Below are positions 1-8,958 of a stretch of 36,788 bases of DNA, in pieces. Made by a program: the position numbers and the translations under genes. The stretch covers positions 1 through 36,788 of the forward strand of contig NZ_MRDH01000028.1 of NCBI RefSeq assembly GCF_002008225.1. Direction: 5' to 3'. Under the pieces are notes generated by a model that ran no database searches, was not told the origin of the DNA, and worked only from the letters and a program-made list of their open reading frames with translations. Positions within the stretch are counted from its first letter, which is position 1; each line of letters starts with the position of its first letter. The DNA is from Agrobacterium salinitolerans (lineage in GTDB: Bacteria; Pseudomonadota; Alphaproteobacteria; Rhizobiales; Rhizobiaceae).

Positions 1-81
1 AAAGACCACAACAAAACGTCATCATCCCGAAAAAGAAAAAACCCGCCGAAAATATCGACGGGTTTGTCAGCGGTCTGAACC
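1..81. repeat. Left copy of 81-bp inverted repeat bracketing the window
   Basis: Positions 1-81 are the reverse complement of 36616-36696 with three mismatches (at 7, 33 and 57). The repeat may extend further left, outside the window. It contains a hairpin which, read on the minus strand (about 65 to 36), ends in a T-run and would terminate the lipoprotein gene at 253-516. The similarity continues through non-hairpin sequence such as cgtcatcatcccgaaa, so it is more than a shared terminator stem. Confidence 0.9.
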
Positions 82-109
82 GGCAGGAGCAATCCTGCCG
101 GTTTTTGTT
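80..109 (+). terminator. Intrinsic terminator for a plus-strand gene lying left of the window
   Basis: Perfect 9-bp stem (80-88 with 93-101, ccggcagga/tcctgccgg), a GCAA loop, then tttttgttt. No gene in the window would use it, so it probably ends a plus-strand transcript from upstream. In rhizobial genomes the gene before pgk is often gap, but that gene is not visible here. Confidence 0.8.
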
Positions 110-110
110 T

Positions 111-252
111 GCCAGAAAAATGCCGACGGGAGTGAGGGATCCCGCCGGCGTCGATCCCGAAGCAAGGCGGAGCGCTTCGGATCGAAAACCGTCACCGGCC
201 GATTGACGGTGCAAGCCGTCCCTCATCCAGCCGCAAGAGGCGCGCGCATTCG
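111..252. other. Hairpin-rich 3' intergenic sequence
   Basis: There is no gene here. Two further dyads are visible: gaagc/gcttc arms around 158-180, and accgtca (188-194) with tgacggt (204-210). They lie in what would be the 3' untranslated part of the minus-strand lipoprotein transcript before its terminator at about 65-36. No function can be assigned. Confidence 0.5.
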
Positions 253-516
253 TCATTTTCTATTGTTGATAACGACCGGACCCGAGTTCCCGGCGCTGCT
301 CCAGATCGTATCGAAAGTCTGTTGCCTCAATTCGCTTTGCTGCATGGAGAGTTTCATCATGCAGTCGGCGAAATCCCGCGAGCCTTCGTAGTAGCCGAAG
401 ACGCGGCAGCGCTCTCGTTGCGCGGCCATGTTTGCCGCCGTCTGCTCCGTACTCGAGCAACCCGAAACTATCGGGCCGGCGGCCAGTAGTATTATAAAGG
501 TAGTTATCCGTTTCAT
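253..516 (-). CDS. Small secreted lipoprotein, unknown function
   Basis: An 87-residue protein with a typical lipoprotein signal: basic N-terminus MKR, a hydrophobic run (ITTFIILLAAGP) and a lipobox VSGC, so Cys20 would be lipidated and the mature protein anchored in a membrane facing the periplasm. The mature part carries two further cysteines (in RCRVF and ADCMM), which could pair, and is polar with many Gln residues. A GGAG sequence sits about 9 bases before the ATG. The gene reads outward to the left and ends before the minus-strand terminator inside the inverted repeat. I do not recognise the family. The alternative frame at 260-544 is a shadow: it has no lipobox and overlaps this gene throughout. 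Confidence 0.75.
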   Translation of the reverse strand: MKRITTFIILLAAGPIVSGCSSTEQTAANMAAQRERCRVFGYYEGSRDFADCMMKLSMQQSELRQQTFDTIWSSAGNSGPVVINNRK

Positions 517-897
517 CCGATCGCTCCGGTAATGAAAAAAGCAATTCGGAGGCGAGAACTAACCCAGCTGCATTGTCTCTATGTTACGTTGAAACACGGG
601 CAGGTGAATTGTTTTTGCGGGGTATGCGCCGCGTCTCCACGCCTTGGATTTTTCCCTGCACGCCGGAAAAAATCTGATTTCCTGCCTTTGTCTGGTCCAT
701 TTTGGGACTGACAAGAAACACAGGGATAATGGTCGTGCGCAATGCACTGCGGCCCTGCCGTATCATTCGATACACCCCGCCTTGCATCGTCTTTCAACGC
801 CGCCCGAAACGGCGCTGACAGACCGCAACCCGTGGCGCATTGACTGCAAACGCGCAGAGCCATTATCGCAGCGGCCAAGGCGGTTTGAGTAAGGCGG
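517..897. other. Intergenic region between divergent lipoprotein and antiporter genes
   Basis: About 380 bases separate the divergent starts and must contain both promoters. Several open frames cross it, but none has a convincing ribosome binding site or recognisable protein sequence. I see no clear operator palindrome or confident -35/-10 pair. Confidence 0.4.
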
Positions 898-2769
898 GTG
901 GACGTGGAATCATTTTATCTTCTGTTGCTGGTCGCAACTGTTCTCGTTCTCGTCGCCGCGTTTTCGAGCCTCATCGCCTTCCGCTTCGGCGCGCCTCTCC
1001 TCCTGCTTTTCCTGATGATCGGCCTTGCAGCCGGCGTGGACGGCCTCGGCATCCAATTCGCCAACAATCCGTTGGCCTATATGCTTGGCTCGCTGGTGCT
1101 TGCCGTCATCCTCTTCGATTCCGGTTTCGGCACGTCCATCCAGTCCTTCCGGCTTTCGGCCGCACCCGCCGTCACTCTCGCCACAGTCGGCGTCATCCTC
1201 ACATCCGTCTTTTTTGCGGGCGCAGCGGCGCTTTTGCTTGGGCTTTCCTGGCTAGAAGGACTGCTGCTTGGCGCCATCGTCGCCTCCACCGATGCGGCGG
1301 CCGTATTCTTCCTGCTGCGCATCGGCGGCATCCACATACGCGATCAGGTTCGTTCGACGCTGGAAGTCGAATCCGGCACCAACGATCCGATGGCGATCTT
1401 CCTCACCATTGCCCTGGTTGAAATCATCGCCAAGGGTCAGGGATTGGCCGGCATCGACAGCGGCTTTCTGCTGCTTTTCATCGAGCAGATGGGGCTTGGC
1501 GTGATTTTCGGCCTGCTCGGCGGCGTCATGATCGCCACCGTCGTCAATCGGTTCGCCGCCGACCGCGGACTGGCTCCAATTTTCGTGCTCGCACTGGCGC
1601 TGCTGGTCTTCTCTTTCACCGGTACAATTGGCGGCAGCGGTTTTCTGGCGGTCTATGTGGCTGGCATTGTTGCCGGCAACCGCCGGATTTTCGCCAAGGA
1701 AACCATCCGCCGTTTCCATGAGGGGCTGACCTGGCTTGCACAGATCATCATGTTCTTGATGCTCGGCCTGCTCGCCACCCCGTCGCAATTTCCGGCGATC
1801 GCCATTCCGGCCGTGCTGCTCGCGCTTTTCCTCATCTTCGTCGCCCGCCCGCTTGCGGTCTGGCTGAGCCTCATGCCCTTCAATTATACCCAGCAGGAAA
1901 CCTCCTTCGTGGCATGGGTGGGCCTGCGCGGCGCCGTCTCCATCCTGCTCGCCATCATGCCCATTCTCGGCGGGCTGGACGATGCGCAGATTTATTTCAA
2001 CGCCGCCTTCATCATCGTGCTGGTGTCACTTCTCGTGCAAGGCTGGACCATCAAGCCCGTGGCGACACGGCTCGGACTGATCGTGCCGCCGCGCATGGGC
2101 GAGGTGGACAAGCTGGAGGTCGATCTTCCCGGCACGGCCAATCATGAACTGATCTCCTACCGGGTCGCGAACGGCAGCGCCATCATGCAGGGCGAGCGCA
2201 TTCCACGCTGGGCCATGCCTTCGCTGGTGGTGCGCGACGGCAAGTCGATCCGCTATCAATATGCCGGGCGGCTGCGGGAGAACGATCTCGTCTACCTCTT
2301 CATCGCACCGGGCTATTCCCGCCTGATCGATCGGCTGTTCGCCAGCGCCCTGCCGGTTGCCGATGACGACGCCGAGTTCTTCGGCACCTTCGCGATCTCA
2401 CCCGCCCGCCCGGCGAAGGAGCTGGACGCGGCCTATGGTCCCGGTTTGCTATCGGCCGCCGAACAGACGATGAGCGTTGCAGAATTGATCGAAGCACGCC
2501 TTGCCGGCAAGGCTGCTTACGCCGACCGCGTGCGCCTCGGCTCCATCGTTCTGATCGTTCGCACATTGGACGAACACGAGGTGATAACCGGGGTGGGCAT
2601 CTCCCTCGAACCGGTAGAACCGGCCACCAGCCTGCCGATCTTCATCAGCTTTTCGGAAATCCTCAACCGTGTGCGCCATTATCTCGCAGAGAAGCGCCAG
2701 CCGCGCCCCGCCGGCTTGGAAGAAAGCACCCCGGCACCTGCCAATACAGTGAGAGAAAATGAGACCTGA
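898..2769 (+). CDS. K+/H+ antiporter, CPA1 type (CvrA/NhaP2-like)
   Basis: A 623-residue inner-membrane cation/proton antiporter. Residues 1-390 form the Na+/H+-exchanger domain of about 12 hydrophobic segments, including the signature STDAAAV (130-136, acidic ion-binding Asp132) and ESGTNDP (158-164). The C-terminal part, from about residue 400, is soluble and matches the TrkA-C plus CorC-like regulatory tail of bacterial potassium/proton antiporters (CvrA/NhaP2). The role is export of K+ (or Na+) in exchange for protons, for volume and pH control. Translation starts at GTG 898 behind AAGGCGG; a second GTG at 904 is equally well spaced, so the start may be two codons later. The stop lies 67 bases before pgk. 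Family assignment is firm, ion specificity is inferred. Confidence 0.9.
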   Translation: MDVESFYLLLLVATVLVLVAAFSSLIAFRFGAPLLLLFLMIGLAAGVDGLGIQFANNPLAYMLGSLVLAVILFDSGFGTSIQSFRLSAAPAVTLATVGVILTSVFFAGAAALLLGLSWLEGLLLGAIVASTDAAAVFFLLRIGGIHIRDQVRSTLEVESGTNDPMAIFLTIALVEIIAKGQGLAGIDSGFLLLFIEQMGLGVIFGLLGGVMIATVVNRFAADRGLAPIFVLALALLVFSFTGTIGGSGFLAVYVAGIVAGNRRIFAKETIRRFHEGLTWLAQIIMFLMLGLLATPSQFPAIAIPAVLLALFLIFVARPLAVWLSLMPFNYTQQETSFVAWVGLRGAVSILLAIMPILGGLDDAQIYFNAAFIIVLVSLLVQGWTIKPVATRLGLIVPPRMGEVDKLEVDLPGTANHELISYRVANGSAIMQGERIPRWAMPSLVVRDGKSIRYQYAGRLRENDLVYLFIAPGYSRLIDRLFASALPVADDDAEFFGTFAISPARPAKELDAAYGPGLLSAAEQTMSVAELIEARLAGKAAYADRVRLGSIVLIVRTLDEHEVITGVGISLEPVEPATSLPIFISFSEILNRVRHYLAEKRQPRPAGLEESTPAPANTVRENET

Positions 2770-2836
2770 CCCGCTTGCGTCGGCATTCAGGCATAGTATG
2801 GTCCGTGCCGAACTCGCAACAAATCAGGATCGACCT

Positions 2837-4039
2837 ATGCCCGCTTTCAAGACCCTCGACGACCTCAACGACATTGCCGGAAAGCGCGTTCTCGTCCGCG
2901 TTGATCTCAACGTGCCGGTCGCGGATGGCAAGGTGACGGACGCAACCCGTATCGAACGTGTTGCGCCGACCATTCTGGAGCTGTCCTCCAAGGGTGCGAA
3001 AGTCATCCTGCTCGCTCATTTCGGCCGTCCGAAGGGCGAACCGGTCGCCGACATGTCGCTCTCCCAGATCGTGCCCGCCGTCGAGGAAGTGCTGGATCAC
3101 GCCGTTTCCTTCGCGACCGACTGCATCGGCGTACCGGCGGCGGACGCCGTCGCGAAACTGAACGACGGCGATATCCTGCTTCTGGAAAACACCCGCTTCC
3201 ACAAGGGCGAAGAAAAGAACGATCCCACCTTCGTCGAGGCGCTGGCGGCCAACGGCGATGTCTATGTGAACGACGCTTTCTCCGCCGCCCACCGCGCCCA
3301 CGCCTCCACCGAAGGACTTGCGCGCCACCTGCCCGCTTATGCCGGACGCACCATGCAGGCCGAGCTAGAGGCGCTGGAAAAGGGTCTTGGCCAGCCGGTC
3401 CGTCCGGTGGTCGCCATCGTCGGCGGCGCCAAGGTTTCGAGCAAGATCGATCTCTTGATGAACCTCGTCAAGAAGGTCGACGCCCTCGTCATCGGCGGTG
3501 GCATGGCCAACACCTTCCTCGCCGCACGCGGCACAAATGTTGGCAAATCACTCTGCGAGCATGATCTGGCCGAGACCGCAAAGCAGATCATGATCGAGGC
3601 GGCGACATCCGGCTGCGCCATCGTGCTGCCGGAAGATGGCGTGGTGGCTCGCGAATTCAAGGCTGGTGCGGCCAATGAAACCGTCGATATCAACGCCATT
3701 CCCGCCGATGCTATGGTTCTCGATGTCGGCCCGAAATCGGTGGAAAGCATCAAGGCCTGGATTTCCCGTGCGGAAACGCTGGTCTGGAACGGCCCGCTCG
3801 GCGCCTTTGAAATCGAGCCCTTTGATGCAGCGACTGTGGCTGCGGCAAAACATGCCGCCGAATGCACGAAGGCCGGCAAGCTCGTCTCCGTTGCAGGCGG
3901 TGGTGATACCGTCGCGGCGCTCAACCATGCCGGTGTTTCGGACGATTTCTCCTATGTATCCACGGCTGGCGGCGCCTTCCTCGAATGGATGGAAGGCAAG
4001 GAACTGCCGGGCGTTGCCATCCTCTCCGCCGCCAAGTAA
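2837..4039 (+). CDS. pgk: Phosphoglycerate kinase
   Basis: A 400-residue cytosolic enzyme of glycolysis/gluconeogenesis that interconverts 1,3-bisphosphoglycerate plus ADP and 3-phosphoglycerate plus ATP. Family hallmarks run in order: [10 protein letters not shown] (substrate binding), [32 protein letters not shown], the hinge-region [28 protein letters not shown] and the nucleotide-binding GGGDTVAAL near the C-terminus. Length is typical for bacterial Pgk. The open frame continues 26 codons upstream to 2759 and overlaps the antiporter gene. I place the start at ATG 2837 because AGGA lies about 8 bases before it and [10 protein letters not shown] begins where the family does. A strong terminator follows directly. 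Confidence 0.97.
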   Translation: MPAFKTLDDLNDIAGKRVLVRVDLNVPVADGKVTDATRIERVAPTILELSSKGAKVILLAHFGRPKGEPVADMSLSQIVPAVEEVLDHAVSFATDCIGVPAADAVAKLNDGDILLLENTRFHKGEEKNDPTFVEALAANGDVYVNDAFSAAHRAHASTEGLARHLPAYAGRTMQAELEALEKGLGQPVRPVVAIVGGAKVSSKIDLLMNLVKKVDALVIGGGMANTFLAARGTNVGKSLCEHDLAETAKQIMIEAATSGCAIVLPEDGVVAREFKAGAANETVDINAIPADAMVLDVGPKSVESIKAWISRAETLVWNGPLGAFEIEPFDAATVAAAKHAAECTKAGKLVSVAGGGDTVAALNHAGVSDDFSYVSTAGGAFLEWMEGKELPGVAILSAAK

Positions 4040-4060
4040 ACTTATCTAACTTGCCTGACA

Positions 4061-4099
4061 CAAGGCCGGACAAGCGATGCTTGTCCGGCCTTGTTTTTT
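4061..4099 (+). terminator. Intrinsic terminator after pgk
   Basis: A long near-perfect stem (4061-4075 with 4079-4093, caaggccggacaagc and its complement) is followed by a six-T run. It separates pgk transcription from fba, so fba needs its own promoter. Confidence 0.92.
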
Positions 4100-4123
4100 G
4101 GTAAGTGCACGCGGGAGGAAAAG

Positions 4124-4154
4124 TTTCAAACGATTGAAATGATTTCAATCGTTT
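4124..4154. promoter_or_regulatory. Long palindromic operator upstream of fba
   Basis: Two perfect 12-bp arms, aaacgattgaaa (4128-4139) and tttcaatcgttt (4143-4154), flank the 3-bp centre tga. The left half is itself part of a 6-4-6 palindrome (tttcaa, acga, ttgaaa, 4124-4139), so two protein dimers could bind overlapping sites. It lies 77 bases before the fba start codon and just after the pgk terminator, where an operator or activator site would be expected. The CG-centred, A/T-armed shape recalls LacI-family operators, but the regulator cannot be named from this window. Confidence 0.7.
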
Positions 4155-4230
4155 CAATGAGTTAGCGTGCCATTTCCCTGCCCTGGAACTTCTGTTATCG
4201 GAAATTTATTGTGCCTTGGGAGAATAGCAA

Positions 4231-5256
4231 ATGACCGAACGTCTCGAAGACATCGCAATCAAAATGGTCGCCGACGGCAAGGGCCTGCTCGCCGCCGACG
4301 AATCCACGGGAACGATCAAAAAGCGTTTCGACAGCATCAATCTGGAGTCGACCGAGACCGCCCGCCGCGATTATCGCGAAATGCTGTTCCGTTCCGACGA
4401 CGCCATGAAGAAATACATCTCCGGCGTCATCCTCTATGAAGAGACCCTGTTCCAAAAGGCCGCCGACGGCACGCCTTTCGTGGATATCATCAAGGCGGCC
4501 GGCAGCCTGCCGGGCATCAAGGTGGATATTGGCGCCAAGCCTATGGCTTTCCACCCGCATGAATTCATCACCGAAGGTCTCGACGGTCTTTACGAGCGCC
4601 TGCGTAAATATCATGAAGCCGGTGCCCGCTTCGCCAAGTGGCGCGGCGTGATCACTATCGGTGAACAGCGTCCGAGCTGGGGCTCTATCAAGGCAAACTC
4701 CCAGTCGCTCGCCCGTTACGCCGCGCTCTGCCAGCAGGCGGACATCGTGCCAATCGTCGAGCCGGAAGTGCTGATGGACGGCGAGCCCGGCACGCATGAC
4801 ATCGACCGCTGTGCGGAAGTTACGCAATGGGTTTTGCAGACCGTGTTTGCGGATCTGTTCGACGCCCGCGTGAACCTTGAAGGCATGATCCTCAAGCCGA
4901 ACATGATCATCGACGGCAAGAAGGCCCGCAAGGCTTCCGTCGAGGAAGTGGCGGAAAAGACCGTGAAGGTTCTGAAGGCCACCGTGCCCTCGGCCGTTCC
5001 GGGCATCGCCTTCCTCTCCGGCGGCCAGTCCTCCGAAGAGGCGACGGCGCATCTCTCCGCCATGAATGCCGGCTACGACCTGCCCTGGTCGCTGACCTAT
5101 TCCTACGGCCGCGCGCTTCAGGATACGGCCCTCAAGACCTGGGGCGGCAAGCAGGAAAACGTCGCCGCCGGCCAGCGCGCCTTCACGCACCGCGCCGCGA
5201 TGAACAGCCTCGCCGCCAAGGGCAACTGGAAACAGGAACTCGAAAAGGCCGCCTGA
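4231..5256 (+). CDS. Class I fructose-bisphosphate aldolase
   Basis: A 341-residue cytosolic aldolase that splits fructose 1,6-bisphosphate into dihydroxyacetone phosphate and glyceraldehyde 3-phosphate. It is the metal-independent class I (Schiff-base) type: the N-terminal GKGLLAADESTGTIKKRF motif and the active-site stretch EGMILKPNM, in which Lys222 corresponds to the imine-forming lysine of animal aldolase, are both present, as is FLSGGQSSEEAT near the phosphate site. It starts at ATG 4231 behind GGGAG. It follows pgk but is separated from it by a terminator and an operator palindrome, so it is probably controlled separately, perhaps by carbon source. Class I aldolase as the glycolytic enzyme is common in rhizobia. 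Confidence 0.96.
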   Translation: MTERLEDIAIKMVADGKGLLAADESTGTIKKRFDSINLESTETARRDYREMLFRSDDAMKKYISGVILYEETLFQKAADGTPFVDIIKAAGSLPGIKVDIGAKPMAFHPHEFITEGLDGLYERLRKYHEAGARFAKWRGVITIGEQRPSWGSIKANSQSLARYAALCQQADIVPIVEPEVLMDGEPGTHDIDRCAEVTQWVLQTVFADLFDARVNLEGMILKPNMIIDGKKARKASVEEVAEKTVKVLKATVPSAVPGIAFLSGGQSSEEATAHLSAMNAGYDLPWSLTYSYGRALQDTALKTWGGKQENVAAGQRAFTHRAAMNSLAAKGNWKQELEKAA

Positions 5257-5283
5257 GGCTGACAGAGAACACCAGATAAACAG

Positions 5284-5314
5284 CAGCCGCCCCAACGGGC
5301 GGCTGTTGCGTTTG
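5284..5314 (+). terminator. Probable terminator after fba
   Basis: A GC-rich 9-bp stem (cagccgccc 5284-5292 with gggcggctg 5297-5305) lies 27 bases after the fba stop. The following tract ttgcgtttg has only a weak T-run, so termination efficiency is uncertain. Confidence 0.6.
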
Positions 5315-5654
5315 ATAAAGCAAGATCATCCGTACTCCGTCACACGGACCCAATCGTCTTTCATTTTACCTGACTGATAATTCTCAACCGTTTTGATTGT
5401 GCATCGCTACCTGCGTGGAAGCATGTCCACCATGGGCAGCCTTATCCGCTGAAGCCGTGCGACCTGACGACTTTATGACCGTCATTGCCGCAATAGACAG
5501 CGGATGCGCTCCCCGGCTTCTCCAGCGCATAGCGCCAGACAATCCGGATCGCCCGGCACCATAAGCGCTTTCGTCTCGACGGGCTCTCGAAAAGCCCCGG
5601 AAATTGCTGCGTACTCGTTACCTCACAGATGAATTTCAATCAATTACAACACGA

Positions 5655-5667
5655 TCCACTATGTGGA
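5655..5667. promoter_or_regulatory. Operator-like palindrome 1 upstream of TRAP genes
   Basis: tccactatgtgga is a 5-3-5 palindrome (tccac/gtgga) inside the slightly longer dyad gatccac...gtggacc (5653-5669). A second copy with the same outer arms lies at 5764-5776. TCCAC-N3-GTGGA-type palindromes are typical of IclR-family sites, and an IclR gene is in the operon downstream. Binding is inferred. Confidence 0.6.
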
Positions 5668-5763
5668 CCTCTAAACATGCAATCAAAAACCACGCAATAC
5701 TGCATTTATACAGTTGATTTTGGCAATCTTCCTGTGTATCCCGAATGCACAGTTATTTAACGG

Positions 5764-5776
5764 TCCATATTGTGGA
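5764..5776. promoter_or_regulatory. Operator-like palindrome 2 upstream of TRAP genes
   Basis: tccatattgtgga repeats the architecture of the site at 5655-5667 with arms tcca/tgga. The centre-to-centre distance is 109 bp, close to a whole number of helical turns, so the two sites lie on about the same DNA face and could support looping by a tetrameric IclR-type protein. It sits about 170 bases before the first start codon of the cluster. Confidence 0.6.
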
Positions 5777-5945
5777 GGCAATATACCGCTAGTTTCAGGC
5801 TTTTGGAGGGGTCTCGCCGGTCTGGCAATGACAGATATATCCTGATGCGCAGGCCACGATTACGGCCTCGGCGTGGGTAAAATTCTCTTTGTCTGCCGCA
5901 GTCCGTTGCGAAGGTTGTTCTGTGGGAGAGGAGGCCCCGATAACC

Positions 5946-7817
5946 ATGACCGCAAACGCTAATGACGACGTATTTGTACTCGATGGAGAGCTTTTGCATA
6001 CCGGCCCGGTAACAGGCTCGTGGTTCATGCGACCCATTGAGGCCGTGGCGGCGGTGCTGCTGGCGGTGATGATCGGCCTGCTTCTGCTGGGCGTGGCGTC
6101 GCGTTATGCCCTGCATTTGCCAATCGTCTGGATCGATGAAACGGCGTCGTTGAGCTTCCTGTGGTTTGCCATGCTGGGTGCGGCAATTGCCATCGACCGC
6201 AGCGAACATCTGCGCCTGACGCTGTTTCTCAACATGTTTCCGCAGCGCATTCTGGGCTATGTCAATTCGCTCGCCCTTGTGCTGGTGGCGACATTTCTTG
6301 CGGCCATTATCAAGCCGGCGATAGAATATGCCATTGAGGAATGGGTCGTTACCTCGGCGGCGCTGAATATTCCAATGTCCTACCGCGCCGCGGCATTGCC
6401 GGTTGGCTGCTGTCTTATGCTGCTGCTGGTTCTCAACAACCTCTTCCGCAGGGAAAATCTGCGGGACATCGTCGCAGCCATTGTCACCGTCGCGGTCGCC
6501 TCCGGCCTGCTCTATCTGGCATCGCCGACGCTCGAAACTTTCGGCAATTTCAATCTGGCGATCTTCCTCGGCCTGTTCGTGGCGTTGTTTCTCGTGCTGG
6601 GCGTACCGATCGCCTTCTGTTTCGGCCTTGGAACCCTCGCCTACCTGACCTTTACCACCTGGGTTCCGACCATCGTGATGATCGGGCGCATCGACGAAGG
6701 CATGTCGGGCATCATCCTATTGTCGGTTCCTGTTTTTGTGCTGCTGGGCTGCGTGCTCGACGCCACCGGCATGGGCAAGGCGATTGTGGAGCTGCTATCC
6801 TCGATGTTCGGCCACATTCGCGCGGGCATGTCCTATGTGCTGCTCGGCTCGCTGTTTCTGGTCTCGGGAATTTCCGGCTCCAAGGTTTCGGATATGGCGA
6901 CGGTTGCACCGGCGTTGTTTCCCGAAATGAAGCGTCGCGGTCACAAGCCCAAGGAAATGATTGCGCTTCTGGCCACCGGCGCCGCTATGGCCGATACGGT
7001 TCCGCCCTCCATCGTGCTGATCGTTCTCGGTTCGGCCGCTGGCGTGTCGATTGCAGGCCTCTTCACCTCCGGCTTCATGATCGCCATGGTGCTGCTTCTG
7101 GTGCTGGCCGTTCTGGCCCGCTGGAAGGCGCGCCATGAAAACATGGAAGGCGCAAAACGCACCCCATGGCCACTGGTGGGCAAGGCGGCCCTGATTGCCG
7201 CCCCGGCGCTGGTTTTGCCCTTCCTCATCCGCAGTCTGGTCGGCGGCGGCGTGGCGACGGCAACCGAGGTTTCCACCATTGCCGTACTCTATGCCTTGAT
7301 CATCGGCGCGGTGCTTTACGGCGGCATCAGCTTCAAAAAGCTCTATTCGATGCTGGTGGAGACGGCAGCCCTCTCCGGCGCGATCCTGCTGATCCTCGGC
7401 TGCGCCTCGGCGATGGCCTGGGGGCTGACGCAGAGCGGCTTTGCCTTCCAGCTGACCGCGATGATCACCGATTTGCCGGGCGGCTGGATGACCTATATGG
7501 TCGTGTCGATCCTGATTTTCATGATCCTCGGTTGCGTGCTGGAAGGCCTGCCGGCAATCGTATTGCTTGCACCGATCATGTTCCCCATCGCCCGCACACT
7601 CGGCATCAACGACATCCATTATTCGATGGTCGTGGTGGTCGCCATGAATATCGGCCTGATGGCGCCGCCCATCGGCATCGGTTTCTATATCGCCTGCAAG
7701 ATTGGCAACGTCTCGCCTGATGAGGCCATGGGCGCCATCTGGCCCTATCTTGCAGCCATGGTCATCGGTCTGCTGCTGATTGCAGCAATTCCGGGCTTCT
7801 CGACAATTCTGCTCTGA
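5946..7817 (+). CDS. Fused TRAP transporter permease, DctQ and DctM subunits in one chain
   Basis: A 623-residue membrane protein combining both TRAP permease subunits. Residues about 25-180 form the small four-helix DctQ part (WIDETASLSFLWFAMLGAA is the typical core). Residues about 200-623 form the large DctM part, with the paired motifs SGISGSKVSDMA and PPSIVLIVLGS in one half and LEGLPAIVLLAPIMFPI and MAPPIGIGFYIA in the other. With the binding protein next door it would import an organic acid driven by the Na+ gradient. I use ATG 5946, behind gagaggagg; the frame also opens at TTG 5889. Q-M fusions are known in the TRAP family, so this is not a sequencing artefact. It is the first gene of the catabolic cluster. 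Confidence 0.92.
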   Translation: MTANANDDVFVLDGELLHTGPVTGSWFMRPIEAVAAVLLAVMIGLLLLGVASRYALHLPIVWIDETASLSFLWFAMLGAAIAIDRSEHLRLTLFLNMFPQRILGYVNSLALVLVATFLAAIIKPAIEYAIEEWVVTSAALNIPMSYRAAALPVGCCLMLLLVLNNLFRRENLRDIVAAIVTVAVASGLLYLASPTLETFGNFNLAIFLGLFVALFLVLGVPIAFCFGLGTLAYLTFTTWVPTIVMIGRIDEGMSGIILLSVPVFVLLGCVLDATGMGKAIVELLSSMFGHIRAGMSYVLLGSLFLVSGISGSKVSDMATVAPALFPEMKRRGHKPKEMIALLATGAAMADTVPPSIVLIVLGSAAGVSIAGLFTSGFMIAMVLLLVLAVLARWKARHENMEGAKRTPWPLVGKAALIAAPALVLPFLIRSLVGGGVATATEVSTIAVLYALIIGAVLYGGISFKKLYSMLVETAALSGAILLILGCASAMAWGLTQSGFAFQLTAMITDLPGGWMTYMVVSILIFMILGCVLEGLPAIVLLAPIMFPIARTLGINDIHYSMVVVVAMNIGLMAPPIGIGFYIACKIGNVSPDEAMGAIWPYLAAMVIGLLLIAAIPGFSTILL

Positions 7818-7821
7818 GACC

Positions 7822-7841
7822 GTGGCGGGTCCATCCGCCAC
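7822..7841 (+). other. Hairpin between TRAP permease and binding-protein genes
   Basis: The stem gtggcgg (7822-7828) with ccgccac (7835-7841) has no T-run after it. It probably acts as an mRNA stability or processing element rather than a terminator, which would fit a need for more binding protein than permease. Confidence 0.45.
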
Positions 7842-7883
7842 GCCGATGAATGACATATGCTTTTATTTTGGGAGGAGAAAGCA

Positions 7884-8894
7884 ATGAATATCAACAGACG
7901 TACCGTGTTGGCCGGCGCCGGTTCCGCCGTTCTTGCCACCGCTTTTGTGTCGCGCGCCCGCGCTGCGCAATTCAATTATAAATATGCCAACAACCTGCCT
8001 GCCGCGCACCCCATGAACATCCGCGCCAAGGAGGCGGCTGACCGTATCGCCAAGGAAACCGACGGCCAGGTGAATATCAACATCTTCCCCAGCAGCCAGT
8101 TGGGCGCTGATACCGATGTGTTGAGCCAGGTACGTTCGGGCGGTGTTGAATTCTTTACGCTTTCGCCACTGATCCTCTCGACGCTGGTGCCGAATGCATC
8201 CATCAGCGGCATCGGCTTCGCCTTCCCGAACTACGATTCGGTATGGGCGGCCATGGATGGCGATCTCGGCAAATATGTGCGCGGCGAAATCGCCAAGCAG
8301 AACCTCGTTGCCATGGACACGATCTGGGATAACGGTTTCCGCCAGATCACCAGCGCTTCGAAGCCCATCGCCACGCCGGCCGATCTCGAAAGCTTCAAGA
8401 TTCGCGTGCCGGTCAGCCCGCTCTGGACCTCGATGTTCAAGGCGTTCAAATCTGCCCCTGCCTCGATCAATTTCGCTGAAGTCTACACCGCCTTGCAGAC
8501 CGGCGTTGTCGATGGCCAGGAAAACCCGCTGGCGATCATTTCCACCGCCAAGCTGTTCGAAGTGCAGAAATTCTGCTCGGTCACGAACCATATGTGGGAC
8601 GGCTTCTGGTTCCTGGCAAACAAGCGCGCCTGGGAGCGCCTGCCCGATGACCTGCGCGCCATCGTTGCCAAAAACCTCAATCAGGCCGGCAAGGACGAGC
8701 GAGCCGATGTGGCGAAACTCAACGCCTCGGTGAAGGAAGACCTGATTGCCAAGGGCATGACCTTCAACGACACGGACGCCTCACTCTTCCGCGCAACCCT
8801 CAAGGAAGCCGGTTTCTATTCCGAATGGAAGGGCAAATATGGCGATGAGGCCTGGGCCATTCTCGAAAAGGCCGTTGGCGCCAGCCTGACCTGA
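7884..8894 (+). CDS. TRAP transporter periplasmic solute-binding protein (DctP family)
   Basis: A 336-residue exported binding protein that captures the substrate and delivers it to the TRAP permease. The N-terminus MNINRRTVLAGAG has twin arginines followed by a hydrophobic stretch and ends ARA-A, so it may be Tat-exported. The mature part has DctP features: FNYKYANNLPAAHPMN at the start, the SFKIRVPVSP segment that contains the conserved arginine which binds the substrate carboxylate, and EVYTALQTGVVDGQENP. Start ATG 7884 follows a very strong GGGAGGAG; an upstream ATG at 7857 has none. The conserved arginine implies a carboxylate substrate, not identified further. Confidence 0.93.
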   Translation: MNINRRTVLAGAGSAVLATAFVSRARAAQFNYKYANNLPAAHPMNIRAKEAADRIAKETDGQVNINIFPSSQLGADTDVLSQVRSGGVEFFTLSPLILSTLVPNASISGIGFAFPNYDSVWAAMDGDLGKYVRGEIAKQNLVAMDTIWDNGFRQITSASKPIATPADLESFKIRVPVSPLWTSMFKAFKSAPASINFAEVYTALQTGVVDGQENPLAIISTAKLFEVQKFCSVTNHMWDGFWFLANKRAWERLPDDLRAIVAKNLNQAGKDERADVAKLNASVKEDLIAKGMTFNDTDASLFRATLKEAGFYSEWKGKYGDEAWAILEKAVGASLT

Positions 8895-8912
8895 TCGGTC
8901 CGCTGAATAACT

Positions 8913-8933
8913 GGCCCCGCGTCAGGCGGGGCC
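8913..8933. other. GC-rich hairpin after the binding-protein gene
   Basis: A perfect 8-bp stem ggccccgc/gcggggcc with loop gtcag, without a T-run. It lies between the binding-protein gene and the first SDR and could be a transcript-end stabiliser or a weak terminator that lowers expression of the downstream enzymes. Confidence 0.5.
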
Positions 8934-8958
8934 GACCCGACTATTTCTGACGATTGTA

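Larger units (their letters stand above)
5315..5945. other. Long intergenic region before the catabolic cluster
   Basis: About 630 bases without a supported gene, at the left junction of the accessory cluster. The right part (5640-5800) is noticeably AT-rich and carries the two operator palindromes. A minus-strand frame at 5442-5639 (65 codons) has no visible ribosome binding site and no recognisable motif. It may be a remnant of a gene lost when the cluster arrived, but this cannot be shown from the sequence alone. Confidence 0.45.

Noticed and set aside
4195..5295. 366-codon minus-strand open frame
   Set aside because: Antisense to the class I aldolase gene, without recognisable domains.
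5442..5639. 65-codon minus-strand frame before the catabolic cluster
   Set aside because: No ribosome binding site and no motif; kept only as a possible remnant.
5946..7817. Frameshift or assembly error joining two TRAP genes
   Set aside because: Both halves are complete and fused DctQ-DctM proteins are known in this family.
6795..7856. 353-codon minus-strand open frame rich in His, Gln and Asp
   Set aside because: Antisense shadow of the hydrophobic TRAP permease; its composition is the expected complement of membrane-protein codons.
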